64,000 bases of DNA, taken from assembly GCA_036501425.1 (NCBI GenBank), contig DASYAI010000038.1, positions 14,883 to 78,882 on the forward strand, read 5' to 3'. This document shows, one piece after another, positions 32,799 to 46,210 of this stretch. Source of the stretch: DATKRB01 sp036501425 (lineage in GTDB: Bacteria > Actinomycetota > Acidimicrobiia > Acidimicrobiales > RAAP-2). The notes beneath the pieces were generated by a model. That model was not told the origin of the DNA. It ran no database searches and saw only the letters and a list, made by a program, of their open reading frames with translations. How positions within the stretch are numbered: position 1 is the stretch's first letter; the number at the start of each line of letters is the position of its first letter. The translations under genes were made by a program, and so were the position numbers.

Positions 32799-33892
32799 CG
32801 GGTCCGGAACGCCGCCGCGTCGGATGACTTGAGCTCGAGCCCGATGCCCGGGCGGGAACGGTCGGGCCGCAATCGCCCGCCCAGGGGGTCGACGGCGCCG
32901 TCGAAGAGGAGGCGCTCGATCCGGGCATGGTCGGCGAAGTACTCGAGGTGCCGCACGTTGGTCGTGGCGCAGGCCGGATGCAGGTGCAGCGACGGTGCGC
33001 AGTGGCCGGACAGCTCGAGCCCGTAGGTCTCGGCCAGCGCGGCGACCCGGAGCCACTCGCTGACCCCGGCACAGCGCGACACGTCCGCCTGCAGGCAGTC
33101 CACCGCGCCGGCGTCGCACATCGCCTTGAAGTAGAAGAGGTCGTAGCCGTACTCGCCCGCGGCGACGTCCAACGAGCTGGTGGACCGGATGGAGGCCAGG
33201 ACGTCGAGATGGTCGGAGGACACCGGCTCCTCGAACCAGCAGACGCCCAGCTCCTCGTAGGCCCGGGCCATCCGCAGCGCCTGCTTGGCGCCGTAGGCCC
33301 CGTTGGCGTCGACGAACAGCTCCACCCCGTCGCCGATCGTCCGGCGCGTCAGGGCGGCTCGCTCGAGGTCGCGCTCCGGGCGGGAGCCCCAGGACTCCCC
33401 GACCTTGATCTTGACCCTCGGGATCCCGAGACCCTCGGTCCACCCCGACAGCTGCTCGACCAGCGCTCGGTCGTCGAGCGAGGTGAAGCCCCCGCTGCCG
33501 TAGACCGGCACGTCGTCTCGGGCCCCTCCGAGCAGGGTGACCAGGGGGAGGTCGAGCAGCTTGGCCTTCAGGTCCCACAGCCCGATGTCCACCGCCGCCA
33601 CGGCCATGGCGGTGAGTCCGGGACGGCCCATGTTCCTGGCGGCCCGGACCATCGCCGACCAGGCCCGGGGCAGGTCGAACGCGTCGAGACCCACCACGGC
33701 GCCCACCAGGATGTCCTCGATCAGCCGGGCCGATCCGGCGGTGGCGTAGGTGAACCCGAGGCCCCGCTGCCCGCCGGCGCGGGGCTCGGCCACCACGACC
33801 GTGGTGGCCGACCACTGGAGGGTGCCGTCGGCCTCCGGCTCGGTTGTCGGGACCTCGTAGACGCTGACGTCGACCGCTTCGACCTCGGGCAC
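32795..33892 (-). CDS. Enolase-superfamily (mandelate racemase/muconate lactonizing-like) enzyme
   Basis: A 365-residue enzyme. In order: RVKIKVGE (KxK base), VDANGAYG (Asp ligand), CWFEEPVS (Glu ligand), AAGEYGYD (Glu ligand) and LSGHCAPSLH with a His that may act as the second base. These are the marks of the mandelate racemase/acid-sugar dehydratase subgroup; the substrate, probably a sugar acid or hydroxy acid, is not determined. GGGGAGGAG precedes the GTG. It starts 14 nt after glgX, so it belongs to that operon, an unusual place for this enzyme. Confidence 0.9.
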   Translation of the reverse strand: MPEVEAVDVSVYEVPTTEPEADGTLQWSATTVVVAEPRAGGQRGLGFTYATAGSARLIEDILVGAVVGLDAFDLPRAWSAMVRAARNMGRPGLTAMAVAAVDIGLWDLKAKLLDLPLVTLLGGARDDVPVYGSGGFTSLDDRALVEQLSGWTEGLGIPRVKIKVGESWGSRPERDLERAALTRRTIGDGVELFVDANGAYGAKQALRMARAYEELGVCWFEEPVSSDHLDVLASIRSTSSLDVAAGEYGYDLFYFKAMCDAGAVDCLQADVSRCAGVSEWLRVAALAETYGLELSGHCAPSLHLHPACATTNVRHLEYFADHARIERLLFDGAVDPLGGRLRPDRSRPGIGLELKSSDAAAFRTR

Positions 33893-33906
33893 CGCTCCTC
33901 CCCTCG

Positions 33907-36030
33907 TCAGCCGACCAGCCGCTCGGCGTGGCGCAGCATCAGGCTCGAGTGGGCCGGCACGTTGACCGCCTCGTTGCGCACCTCACGGCTCCACGAGCCC
34001 ATCCGGGCCGTGTTGAGCACCTCTTGCCAGCGGCCCGGCCACTCGAGCCGGGGCAGCACGTAGGAGCGCGACCGCGCCCCGGCGTTGAGGAGCAGCAGCA
34101 GGGTGTCGCCCCGGGCCGCCCGCCCGCGGACGTCGACCTCGTCGGCCGCCCGCCCCACGACCAGCATCCCGATGGTGCGGTTCTCGCGATCGGTCCACTC
34201 GGCGTCGGACATCTCCTGCCCGTCGGGCCGGATCCAGGTGACGTCCTTGGTGTGGGTACCGGACACCACCTTGCCGGAGAAGAAGTCGCGGCGGCGCAGG
34301 ATGGGATTGCTCTGCATGATCGAGATCAGGTCGCGGACGAAGTCGAACAGCTCGAGCTCGGCCGGGTCGAGGTCCCAGTCCAGCCAGCTCATCTCGTTGT
34401 CCTGGCAGTACGCGTTGTTGTTCCCCGACTGGCTCCGCCCGATCTCGTCGCCGCCCAGGACCATGCGCACTCCCTGGGAGAAGAAGAGCGTCGCGAGCAG
34501 GTTGCGCTTCATCCGATCGCGCGTCCGCTGGATGCGCACGTTCTCGGTCGGTCCCTCGGTGCCCCAGTTGCGGCTGAAGTTCTCGTCCGCCCCGTCGCGG
34601 CCGTCCTCGCCGTTGGCGTCGTTGTGCTTGTGCTCGTACGTCACCAGGTCCTCGAGGGTGAAGCCGTCGTGGCAGGTGACGAAGTTCACGCTGGCGTAGG
34701 TGCGCCGACCGCTGGGCGCGTAGATGTCGCTCGACCCGGTCAGGCGCGAGGCGAGCTCGGGGACCTGCCCGGGGTCGCCGCGCCAGAACCGGCGGACGCA
34801 GTCACGGAAGGCGCCGTTCCACTCGGACCAGCCGGGCGGGAACCGGCCCAGCTGGTACCCGTCGGGTCCGACGTCCCACGGCTCGGCGATGAGCTTGACC
34901 TTCGAGAGCACCGGGTCCTGCTGGATGATCTCGAAGAACGCGCTCGGCTGCCCGGCCTCGAAGCCGCGCACGAGCACCGGGGCCAGGTCGAAGCGGAACC
35001 CGTCGACGTGCATGTCGGTGACCCAGTACCGCAGGCTGTCGGTGATCAGGGCCATCGCCCGGGGGTGCAGGATGTTGAGGCTGTTGCCGGTGCCGGTGAA
35101 GTCGAGGCAGTACCGGGGGTCGTCGGGCACCGCCCGGTAGTAGACCGCGTTGTCGATCCCCCGCAGCGACAGGGTGGGCCCCAGGTGGTTCCCCTCGCCG
35201 GTGTGGTTGTACACGACATCGAGGATCACCTCGATGCCGGCCCGGTGCAGGGTCCGCACCATGGACTTGAACTCGGTCACCTGCTGGCCCAGCCCGGCGG
35301 TGGCGTAGCCGACATGGGGCGCCAGAAAGCCGATCGAGTTGTAGCCCCAGTAGTTGGTGAGGCCCCGCTCGACCAGGTGGCGATCGGCCACGAAGTGGTG
35401 CACCGGCATCAGCTCGAGGGCGGTGACCCCCAGCCCGAGCAGATGGTCGACGATCGGATCGGCACAGAGCCCGAGGTAGGTGCCGCGCAGCGCCTCGGGC
35501 ACCCCCGGGTGCCGCATCGTCATGCCCCGGACGTGGGCCTCGTAGATGACCGAGCGGTTCCACGGCGTGTTGGGCGCCCGGTCGTCCCCCCAGGTGAAGG
35601 CCGGGTCGACGACCAGGCACTTGGGCATGGCCGCCGCCGAGTCCCGGCTGTCGCGGGACAGGTCCGCAGCCGGGTCGCCGATGGTGTAGCCGAACAGCTC
35701 GTCGCTCCACCTGATGGTGCCGCTGAGCGCCTTGGCGTAGGGATCGATGAGCAGCTTGGCCGGGTTGAACCGGTGGCCGCGCTGGGGCTCGTAGGGGCCG
35801 TCGACCCGGTAGCCGTACAGGGCGCCGGGGCGGACGTCGGGCAGGTACGCGTGCCACACCCGGTCCGTCGCCTGGGGCATGGCGACCCGGTCCGAGGGCT
35901 CCCCGTCGGTGGGCTGGGCGAAGAACCACAGCTCGACCGAGGTGGCGTGCTCGGAGAACAGGGCGAAGTTGACCCCTTCCCCGTCCCAGGTGGCACCCAA
36001 CGGGTGCGGGCTTCCGGGCCAGACCCTCAA
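33907..36030 (-). CDS. glgX: Glycogen debranching enzyme GlgX/TreX
   Basis: A 707-residue GH13 isoamylase that cleaves alpha-1,6 branches in glycogen-like glucans. An N-terminal CBM48 (PHPLGATWDGEGVNFALFSE) precedes the barrel. Active-site residues: VDGFRFDLAP (nucleophile Asp348), KLIAEPWDVGPDGYQ (acid Glu383) and NFVTCHDGFTLEDLV (His-Asp). The length is normal. It lies 73 bp downstream of glgB. Together with GlgE and GlgB it would trim the glucan; the products can enter trehalose or maltose metabolism. Confidence 0.96.
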   Translation of the reverse strand: MRVWPGSPHPLGATWDGEGVNFALFSEHATSVELWFFAQPTDGEPSDRVAMPQATDRVWHAYLPDVRPGALYGYRVDGPYEPQRGHRFNPAKLLIDPYAKALSGTIRWSDELFGYTIGDPAADLSRDSRDSAAAMPKCLVVDPAFTWGDDRAPNTPWNRSVIYEAHVRGMTMRHPGVPEALRGTYLGLCADPIVDHLLGLGVTALELMPVHHFVADRHLVERGLTNYWGYNSIGFLAPHVGYATAGLGQQVTEFKSMVRTLHRAGIEVILDVVYNHTGEGNHLGPTLSLRGIDNAVYYRAVPDDPRYCLDFTGTGNSLNILHPRAMALITDSLRYWVTDMHVDGFRFDLAPVLVRGFEAGQPSAFFEIIQQDPVLSKVKLIAEPWDVGPDGYQLGRFPPGWSEWNGAFRDCVRRFWRGDPGQVPELASRLTGSSDIYAPSGRRTYASVNFVTCHDGFTLEDLVTYEHKHNDANGEDGRDGADENFSRNWGTEGPTENVRIQRTRDRMKRNLLATLFFSQGVRMVLGGDEIGRSQSGNNNAYCQDNEMSWLDWDLDPAELELFDFVRDLISIMQSNPILRRRDFFSGKVVSGTHTKDVTWIRPDGQEMSDAEWTDRENRTIGMLVVGRAADEVDVRGRAARGDTLLLLLNAGARSRSYVLPRLEWPGRWQEVLNTARMGSWSREVRNEAVNVPAHSSLMLRHAERLVG

Positions 36031-36103
36031 CGGGGCCCCTCCGGGGGGAAGCCGGTGGATCCGGGTCGGCGCCGGCCGCCAGCCGGCCGGTGGCAGTGGC
36101 GGA

Positions 36104-38004
36104 TCACGCCGGCGCGAGGTAGAGGCAGGCGAGAGGAGGCAGCGTCAGGGTGAGGGTCCGGGGCTGGTCCCGCCACGGCACCGGCTGGGCGTCCACCGCC
36201 CCCAGGTTCCCCATCCCGCTGCCCCCGTACTCCGCGGCGTCACTGTTGAGCAGCTCCAGCCACCGCCCCCCTTCGGGCACCCCGACGAGGTGGTTGTGGC
36301 GGGGCACCGGGGTGAAATTACACACGACGAGCAGCGGGGCTCCGGTGCGGCTGCGCCGCAGGAAGCTCAAGACGCTGATGTCCGAGGCGTCGGGCTGGAC
36401 CCATTCGAAGCCCGCCGGGTCGTCGTCGAGCTCGTGCAGGGGCGCCCGGGCCCGGTAGAGCCGGTTGAGGTCGCTCACCAGCCCCAGCACGCCACGATGG
36501 GCCGGCTGCTCAAGCAACGGCCAGTCCAGGCCGGTGCCGTGATCCCACTCGCGCCGTTGGGCCAGCTCGGCCCCCATGAACAGCAGCTTCTTGCCCGGCA
36601 GCCCGTACTGGTAACCGAGCAGGAGGCGCAGGTTGGCCAGCTGCTGCCAGTCGTCGCCCGGCATCTTGGCCACCAGCGACCGCTTGCCGTGGACCACCTC
36701 GTCGTGGCTGAGCGGGAGCACGTAGTGCTCGCTCGAAGCGTAGACCGCCCGGAAGGTCAGCTGGTCGTGGGCGTAGCGCCGGTGCACCGGATCACGCTCG
36801 AGGTAGGCCAGGGTGTCGTGCATCCAGCCCATGTCCCACTTGAGGCCGAAGCCCAGCCCGCCCCCGTCCGCCGGGCGCGTCACCCCGGGCCAGGCGGTCG
36901 ACTCCTCGGCGATCACCTGGACGTCGGGATGGTCGGCGTAGATACCGGTGTTGAGCTGCCGCAGGAACCCGATGGCCTCCACGTTCTCGTTACCGCCGAA
37001 GGGGTTGGGCAGCCAGGCCCCCGGTGGCCGCGAGTAGTCGAGGTAGAGCATGGATGCCACCGCGTCGACCCGCAGCCCGTCGGCGTGGAAGGCGGACAGC
37101 CAGTGCTCGGCCGACGACGCGAGGAAGCTGCGGACCTCGTGCCGGCCGTAGTTGAAGATGAGGCTGCCCCAGTCCGGGTGCACCCCGAGGCGGGGGTCGG
37201 CGTGCTCGTAGAGATGGGTCCCGTCGAAGCGCGCCAGCCCGAAGGCGTCGTCGGGGAAGTGCGACGGCACCCAGTCGAGGATGACCCCGATGCCGGCCCG
37301 GTGCAGCTGGTCGATCAGCGCCATCAGGTCCTGCGGCGTGCCGTAGCGGCTGGAGGGGGCGAAGAATCCGGTCACCTGGTACCCCCACGACCCGTAGAAG
37401 GGGTGCTCCATGACCGGGAGCAGCTCGACGTGGGTGAAGCCGGTCCGCACCAGGTGATCGACGAGCCTCGGCGCGACCTCGGTGTAGGTCAGGAGGCGCC
37501 CGGGGTGGGCTGGGTCGCGGTACCAGCTGCCCAGGTGCAGCTCGTACACGCTGATCGGCCGGTCCAAGCGGGCCCGGTCGGCCCGGGTGCGCATCCACTC
37601 GTCGTCGGTCCACCGGTAGTCGACGTCCCACAGGACCGAGCCGGTCCGGGGCGGCACCTCGGCCCGGAGGGCATAGGGATCGGCCTTCTCGAGCCTGGCG
37701 CCGTCGGCGGTGGTGATCAAGAACTTGTAGACGTCGCCCCGGGCGGCGTCCCCGGCGACGCCCTCCCAGATGCCCGAGCTGGCCCGGGGCACCAGCCGGT
37801 GGGACCCGTGCCGCCAGCCGTTGAAGTCGCCGATCACTTCCACCGCCCGGGCGTTGGGCGCCCACAGGGCGAAGGTGGCGCCGGCGGCCCCCGGCCCGAG
37901 CATGCGCCCTCCCATCTTGAGGCCGAGGCGCCGGTGCGTGCCCTCGTTGAACCAGAAGACGTCGTCGTCCGACAGGGTGGGCGGGCCCGGCACCGACGGA
38001 TCGC

Positions 38005-38008
<4 letters not shown>
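36104..38008 (-). CDS. glgB: 1,4-alpha-glucan branching enzyme GlgB
   Basis: A 634-residue GH13 enzyme that makes alpha-1,6 branches. CBM48 at the N-terminus (TFALWAPNARAVEVIGDFNGW), then YEVHLGSW-like ISVYELHLGSWYRDP, LRVDAVASMLYLDYSR (nucleophile Asp315), VIAEESTAWPG (Glu368) and LPLSHDEVVHGKRSL. The N-terminus is shorter than in E. coli GlgB, as in many type-2 enzymes. The GTG start overlaps the stop of the treS-maltokinase gene (GTGA), so translation is coupled. Acts on the linear chains made by GlgE. Confidence 0.97.
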
Positions 38009-41375
<3,367 letters not shown>

Positions 41376-41379
<4 letters not shown>

Positions 41380-43565
41380 CTGGTCTCCCTCTCCGCCCCG
41401 CCCGGGGCGGGGCCCTCGACGGCGAGCACGTGGGCGGGCACCCCCGCCGGGTCGAGCAGCACGAAGTTGCGCTGCCCCTCCCAGCGGTAGCGGGCATCGG
41501 TGAGCAGATCGTGCACCATGTAGGCGCCGGCGCCGGCGAGGCCGATCGCCCCGAGATCCAGCTCCACCCATCCGGACTGGGCGTGGAACGGGTCGAGGTT
41601 GACCACCGTCACGATCGCGTCGAGGCGACTGGCCCCGGGCGACCCGGCGACCCGAGCGGCGACGCCATCGGCCCGGCCCTCCGCCCCCTCGCCGGTGACC
41701 GGGGCGGTCTTCGAGTAGGCGATGATCTGGTCGTTGTCGACCCCATGGAAGCGCAGCGTGTCGTTGCGCTGGAGAGCCGGGTGCGACCGGCGCACCTCGT
41801 TGAGCCGGGCCATCAACGGGGCGAGGCTGTCGGGTCGATCGAGGTCCCAGTGACGGATGGCGTACTTCTCCGAGTCGTGGTACTCCTCCGAACCGCTCGA
41901 TCGCGGGACGTGCTCCTGCAGCTCGAACGCGGGACCGTAGATGCCGTAGCTGGCCCCGAGGGTCGCCGCGAGCACCAGGCGGGTGATGAAGGCGGGCCGT
42001 CCTCCGCTCTGGAGGGGCTCGGCCAGGATGTCAGGGGTCGCCGGCCACAGGTTGGGCCGCAGGTAGGCGGCGACGTCGGTCCGGGTCAGCTCGCCCAGGT
42101 ACGTCTGGAGGTCCCACTTGGTGGTGCGCCAGGCGAAGTAGGTGTACGACTGGGAGAAGCCCACCTTGGCGAGGTGCTCCATCACCCGGGGCCGGGTGAA
42201 CGCCTCGGACAGGAAGACCGTGTCGGGATGCTGGGCCTTGACCGACCCGATGAGCCACTGCCAGAAGCGGAACGGCTTGGTATGGGGGTTGTCCACCCGG
42301 AAGGTGCGCACCCCCTGCTCGATCCAGAACAGCACCACGTCGAGGAGCTCGGTCCACAGGGCCCGCCAGGTCGGCGTCTCGAAGTCGAGCGGGTAGATGT
42401 CCTCGTAGCGCTTCGGCGGGTTTTCGGCGTGGCGGATCGATCCGTCGGGCCGCCGGCGGAACCACTCGGGGTGCTCGCGCACCCAGGGATGATCCGGGGA
42501 CACCTGGAACGCCAGGTCGAGCGCGACCTCGATCCCGGCGGCGCCGGCGGCGGCCACCAGCCGGTGCAGCGCATCGAGCCCGCCGAGCTCGGGGTCGACC
42601 GCCGTGTGACCCCCGGCGCCGCTCCCGATCGCCCAGGGGCTTCCGGGCTCCCCGGCGGCGGCCTGCACCGCCCCGTCTCGTCCCTTGCGGTTGGTGGCCC
42701 CGATCGGGTGGATCGGCGGGAGGTATAACACGTCCACCCCCAGCCGGACCAGGTAGTCCAGCCGGTCCCGCACGTCGTCGAGCGTGCCGGCCCGGCCCGG
42801 GTCCGGCGACGCGGAGCGGGGGAAGAGCTCGTACCAGGTGCTGAACCGGGCGCGCTCGGGCTCGACCACCACGATCAACGCCTCGGATTCGGCCGCCGCG
42901 CTCACGTCGCGGCTTGCGGCCGCCAGCCCGATCAACCACGGCGCATCGACGAGCTCGCCGACCGTTCGGGCCTCCCCGAGCGCGACCCGCAGGGGCGACG
43001 CGAGAGTCGCTCCGCCCTCACGGGCGTCTTCGGCCACCTGTCCCAGTGCCTCCGCCGCCCGCCGGAGGGTCTGGCAGTCGCCGTCGGGCAGGCGGCCGGC
43101 CCCGGCAGCGAGGAGATCCACCCCGGCGCGCAGCTCGAGCGCCAGGTCCTGGTCGGCCTCGGCCCGCAGGTGAAGGTCGCGCCGCCAGGTGCCGAACCGG
43201 TCCAGGGCGGCGCGTACGGCGAAGCGGTAGTACCCGAGCTCGGGGACCGCGAACTCGGCAGCCCACCGGTCGTTGACCAGCGGCCGCATCGGCACCGTCG
43301 TCCAGTCGGCCTGGCCGCTGCCCGCGTACAGCAGGTCACAGGCCAGGGCGTCGGCGCCGTCCACGTAGGCGTCGCACTCGACGGCAACCCAGTCGCCACG
43401 CGTCGCCTTGGCCGGGTAGCGCCCGCCGTCCACCTGGGGCCGCACGTCGGAGACCACCGGGCGCACGCGGGCCCAGTGGTCCGTCACTCGAAGCGCGACC
43501 GACCGTCGCGAGGCAGGTTCGGGGTCGGTGTGGGCTCCAACCTCGGTGCTGTGGGGTGGGGACAT
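41376..43565 (-). CDS. glgE: Maltosyltransferase GlgE (alpha-1,4-glucan:maltose-1-phosphate)
   Basis: A 729-residue GH13_3 enzyme that extends alpha-glucan by maltosyl units from maltose 1-phosphate. The N-terminal domain begins RVRPVVSDVRPQVDGGRYPA; the barrel shows LYLPPIHPIGATNRKGRDG, FRVDNPHTKPFRFW (nucleophile Asp425), FLSEAFTRPRVM (Glu454) and EYHDSEKYAIRHWD. ATG 43565 is chosen because CGGAGGATCGGC precedes it; an upstream in-frame ATG at 43634 lacks one. First gene of the operon; a -10 TAGGTT lies 17 nt upstream of the start. Confidence 0.97.
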
Positions 43566-43582
43566 GCCGATCCTCCGGTCCG

Positions 43583-43588
43583 AACCTA
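43583..43588 (-). promoter_or_regulatory. Probable -10 of the glgE operon (TAGGTT)
   Basis: TAGGTT on the minus strand, 17 nt before the glgE ATG; the short leader would still hold the GGAGG. No convincing -35 was found. Confidence 0.4.
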
Positions 43589-43719
43589 CCTGCAGCCTGC
43601 CGGTTCGACGTTGCACGTCCCGCCAGTTCTTCACGTCTTAACACCGTGGCACGTCCGAGGACCGGCCCGGCGCACCGCTGCCGCCGGGGCGCCGCTCGGG
43701 CGCCGGCCGCGGAGATCGC

Positions 43720-44136
43720 TCAGGCCCCGAGGGCGGTCGTGAGATCGCGGACGTGCTCTTGGGTCTGTTCGAGCAGCGGGCGGAGCGCTTCGCCGACGTC
43801 GGCCAATCCGAGCTCCGTCGCCTGGGCGAAGCGGGCGCGGTACCGCTCGAGCTGCTCCTCCTCGAGCACCAGGTCGGCCGCGAGCGCGTCCTTGGCATCC
43901 GCGGTGTCCGGCACGGCGCGGACCGTCGTGGTGGGCTCGCCGCCGAGGAACGCGACTTGCGCCGCGAGCACCTGGGCGTGCCCGAGCTCCTGGGTCAGGT
44001 GCCCGACGAGCTCCCCGACCGTCGACACGTACTCGGGGCCCGAGATGGTGGCGATGTGGAGGTTGTACTGCACGATCGACTGGTATTCGGTGCTCAGGTC
44101 GTCGTTGAGCAGCTGGACGAACTCGGTCTTGGTCAT
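43720..44136 (-). CDS. Ferritin-like four-helix protein
   Basis: A 138-residue protein made of four amphipathic helices. STEYQSIVQYNLHIA supplies a first-helix Glu and LTQELGHAQVLAAQ an E-x2-H motif in the second, then LVLEEEQLERYRARF and LRPLLEQTQEHVRDL, giving a di-iron ligand set of the bacterioferritin/DPS-like superfamily. It could store iron or protect against peroxide. No ribosome-binding site precedes the ATG, but a close SigF-type promoter match lies 12 nt upstream, so it is probably a general-stress gene with a very short leader. Confidence 0.85.
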   Translation of the reverse strand: MTKTEFVQLLNDDLSTEYQSIVQYNLHIATISGPEYVSTVGELVGHLTQELGHAQVLAAQVAFLGGEPTTTVRAVPDTADAKDALAADLVLEEEQLERYRARFAQATELGLADVGEALRPLLEQTQEHVRDLTTALGA

Positions 44137-44147
44137 CGCTGGCCGCC

Positions 44148-44172
44148 ATACCCGGGCCGCTGTCCTCAAAAC
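44148..44172 (-). promoter_or_regulatory. SigF/SigB-type promoter, perfect match
   Basis: On the minus strand: GTTT (44169-44172), 15-nt spacer, GGGTAT (44148-44153). It matches the actinobacterial SigF consensus GTTT-N15-17-GGGTAT exactly and faces the ferritin-like gene, whose ATG is 12 nt downstream of the -10. Confidence 0.8.
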
Positions 44173-44324
44173 GCCGATTGCCGACGCCCGGCGGGGCCGC
44201 CCTTCAGAGGCGCCGGGGGCCACCGGGGGACTGCCGGACTCCGTCGGAGCTGCTCAGAGTGGGGCGGCGATGTTTCGGGAGGCGTCGGGGTGGGCACCGG
44301 TGAAGGAACAGGAGGTGCAGGGGT

Positions 44325-44912
44325 ATGACCGTGACGACCAACTATCGAGGCGGATATCTGGGCACGGGCCGGGCGTCCATGCCGGTGCGGCTCGGCCGAG
44401 TGGGGCTGGGCGGCGTCGGCCTGCTGATGGTCGTGGTCGGCGCGTGGGGTGGCATCGTCCCGTTCCTCGGGCCCGCCATCGGCTTCAGCGGCGACGGCAG
44501 CGGCTCGTGGAACCTCGACGCCAGCCACGCCGCCGTCGGCCTGGCCCCCGGCGCGGTGGCGGTGGTGATCGGTCTGCTGCTCGTGGCCGAGGCGCCACGG
44601 GTGATCGTCGGCCGGGGTCGCGGCAGCTTGACCATGGCCGGGCTGCTGGCTGTGGCCTGCGGCGCCTGGTTCGTGGTCGGGCCGCTGGCCTGGCCCGTCC
44701 TGCAGGCCAGCCGGCCCTACTTCGTCGGTGCGGGTGCGCTACGCGAGCTGGCCTACCAGGTCGGCTATGCGCTCGGACCCGGGGGGATCGTGATCGCCTG
44801 CGGGGCCTTCGCCGTCGGGTGGGCCTCAAGGCATCGGGAGGTGGGTCTCGCCGGAGGGTCGGCGCCCGAGCCCGCGGTACCGGTCGCACCCGCCCAGCCG
44901 GTGGCCGAATAG
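44325..44912 (+). CDS. Four-TM membrane protein of unknown function
   Basis: A 195-residue protein with four TMs: VGLGGVGLLMVVVGAWGGIV, VGLAPGAVAVVIGLLLVAEA, LTMAGLLAVACGAWFVVGPL and GYALGPGGIVIACGAFAVGW. The loop between TM1 and TM2 (GFSGDGSGSWNLDASHA) would be outside. The tail is Pro/Val/Ala-rich. AGGAGG lies 9 nt before the ATG. I do not recognise a functional family; similar small proteins are common next to stress genes in actinobacteria. Confidence 0.72.
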   Translation: MTVTTNYRGGYLGTGRASMPVRLGRVGLGGVGLLMVVVGAWGGIVPFLGPAIGFSGDGSGSWNLDASHAAVGLAPGAVAVVIGLLLVAEAPRVIVGRGRGSLTMAGLLAVACGAWFVVGPLAWPVLQASRPYFVGAGALRELAYQVGYALGPGGIVIACGAFAVGWASRHREVGLAGGSAPEPAVPVAPAQPVAE

Positions 44913-45077
44913 TCTGACCCTTCGCCAACCGGAACTCGGCCCGGCTCGGCCGGCGCCGGAGGGTCGCCTGGCGCACCGGAGGCGGTCTGTGCGCCGGCCG
45001 GGGTAGCACGGGCGCGCCATTCGGTGAGGCTGCGAGAAGGCGACGGACCGAACGGCCGGCAGGCGGAGGTGGACGAG

Positions 45078-45590
45078 ATGCGCAGGGCCCGGATGGTCGG
45101 CGTGGGGCCCAACCGAATGGCGGAGAGAGGCGGCGTGGGGCCCAGGCCGATGGCGGGGCGAGCCGTTTCGGCAGCGTTGCTGAGTCTGTGCCTCTGGGCC
45201 CTGGTCGCCTCCCAGGCGCTGCCGGCGGCAGCGGCAGCGAAGCCCCAGCTCCACGCTGTTCCGGCCACCGGCCTGCATCGGGGCAGTGTCGTGGAGGTCA
45301 GCGGTTCGGGCTTCCGGCCACGGGACCAGGTCTTTTTGGTCGAGTGCCTGGCGTCGGCCACCGGCCAGGGTCAGTGCGACATCTCGACCGCCACCCCGGC
45401 CACCATCTCGGCCAAAGGGGTGCTGCCCCGAACGCGCTTCAAGGTGGTGACCGGCAAGGTGGGGAGCGGCACCTGCGGCACCACCACGGCGAACCGGGGG
45501 CGCTGCGTCATCAACGCCGGGAACGCCAAAGGTGGCGACACCGCCACCGTGGCGATCACCTTCGCCGCCCCGCATCGGGCGACCAAGTGA
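45078..45590 (+). CDS. Secreted neocarzinostatin-like beta-sandwich protein
   Basis: A 170-residue secreted protein. A long N-region leads to the signal core AVSAALLSLCLWALVASQAL and a cleavage site near AAAAAKP. The mature domain reads PATGLHRGSVVEVSGSGFRP, VFLVECLASATGQGQCDI, and later GSGTCGTTTANRGRCVI, a neocarzinostatin-family immunoglobulin-like fold with two predicted disulfides. Family members bind enediyne chromophores in Streptomyces, but most actinobacterial ones have no known ligand. AGGCGGAGG precedes the ATG. Two later in-frame ATGs lie in duplicated sequence, so the start is uncertain. Confidence 0.78.
   Translation: MRRARMVGVGPNRMAERGGVGPRPMAGRAVSAALLSLCLWALVASQALPAAAAAKPQLHAVPATGLHRGSVVEVSGSGFRPRDQVFLVECLASATGQGQCDISTATPATISAKGVLPRTRFKVVTGKVGSGTCGTTTANRGRCVINAGNAKGGDTATVAITFAAPHRATK
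45098..45156 (+). repeat. 26-bp imperfect direct repeat in a signal-peptide region
   Basis: CGGCGTGGGGCCCA begins two 26-bp copies at 45098-45123 and 45131-45156 (33-bp period). Each copy carries an in-frame ATG, giving alternative starts for the neocarzinostatin-like gene. Confidence 0.7.
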
Positions 45591-45674
45591 TCAGCGGCGT
45601 CCGCGCCGTGGTCCCGGGGCGGTCCCTGTCATGCGCGCCGATCGGCCGGGGCCCCTCCGGGGCTCGAGGGGACC

Positions 45675-46118
45675 TCAGGCGCCGGCGCCCGCCGGCCCGG
45701 GGTCGCCGGCGGGACGACTGGCCTGCTCGTCTCGCCCGTCCCGCTGCCCGGAACCCGGGGTGAAAGCACCCGACGGGCGCGGCGCGCCGACGATGAGTCG
45801 GGCGTCACGCAGCGCCTGGGAGTGATCGCGGCAGCTGTAGACGTACCAGCCCCGGCCGTTCCCGTCGGTGTAACAGCCCTCCATCGTGACCCGGACCGGG
45901 CAGGGTGTGGTGTGACCGCTTCCGTCGAGCCGGAGGATCATGCAGAAGCACCGGCGGGGCAGCAGCGCAAACGGGTCGACTGAACCCCGGTCGGCCGGAG
46001 AGCGGGTCGACCACGCGGCGACCGACCCGACTCGGGCCCCAGCGCGCTCCCCCAGCCGGCGGAACGCTTCGGAACTGGGCCGACCCATGTTGGCCGGCCC
46101 CTGACCCGCTCGCTCCAT
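45675..46118 (-). CDS. Hypothetical protein with Cys-containing core, 147 aa
   Basis: The ordered core lies at about residues 50-110: RRCFCMILRLDGSGHTTPCP, VTMEGCYTDGNGRGWYVYSC and RDHSQALRDARLIVG, with five Cys and a His that could bind metal. Flanks are Arg/Gly/Pro-rich and low complexity. GAGGAGGAAGG lies before the ATG, which supports expression. No signal peptide or TM. The family is not recognised. Confidence 0.6.
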   Translation of the reverse strand: MERAGQGPANMGRPSSEAFRRLGERAGARVGSVAAWSTRSPADRGSVDPFALLPRRCFCMILRLDGSGHTTPCPVRVTMEGCYTDGNGRGWYVYSCRDHSQALRDARLIVGAPRPSGAFTPGSGQRDGRDEQASRPAGDPGPAGAGA

Positions 46119-46210
46119 GACCCTTCCTCCTCGAACCTCGCCCATCACCAGCGTGGCGGACGCGGCCTGTGCGTAGAAAGGGGCGAATCCTGGGGATATC
46201 GGGCAGCGCC

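Noticed and set aside
44272..44293. GTTT followed by GGGTGG upstream of the four-TM membrane gene as a fourth SigF promoter
   Set aside because: The spacer is only 12 nt and the -10 lacks TAT.
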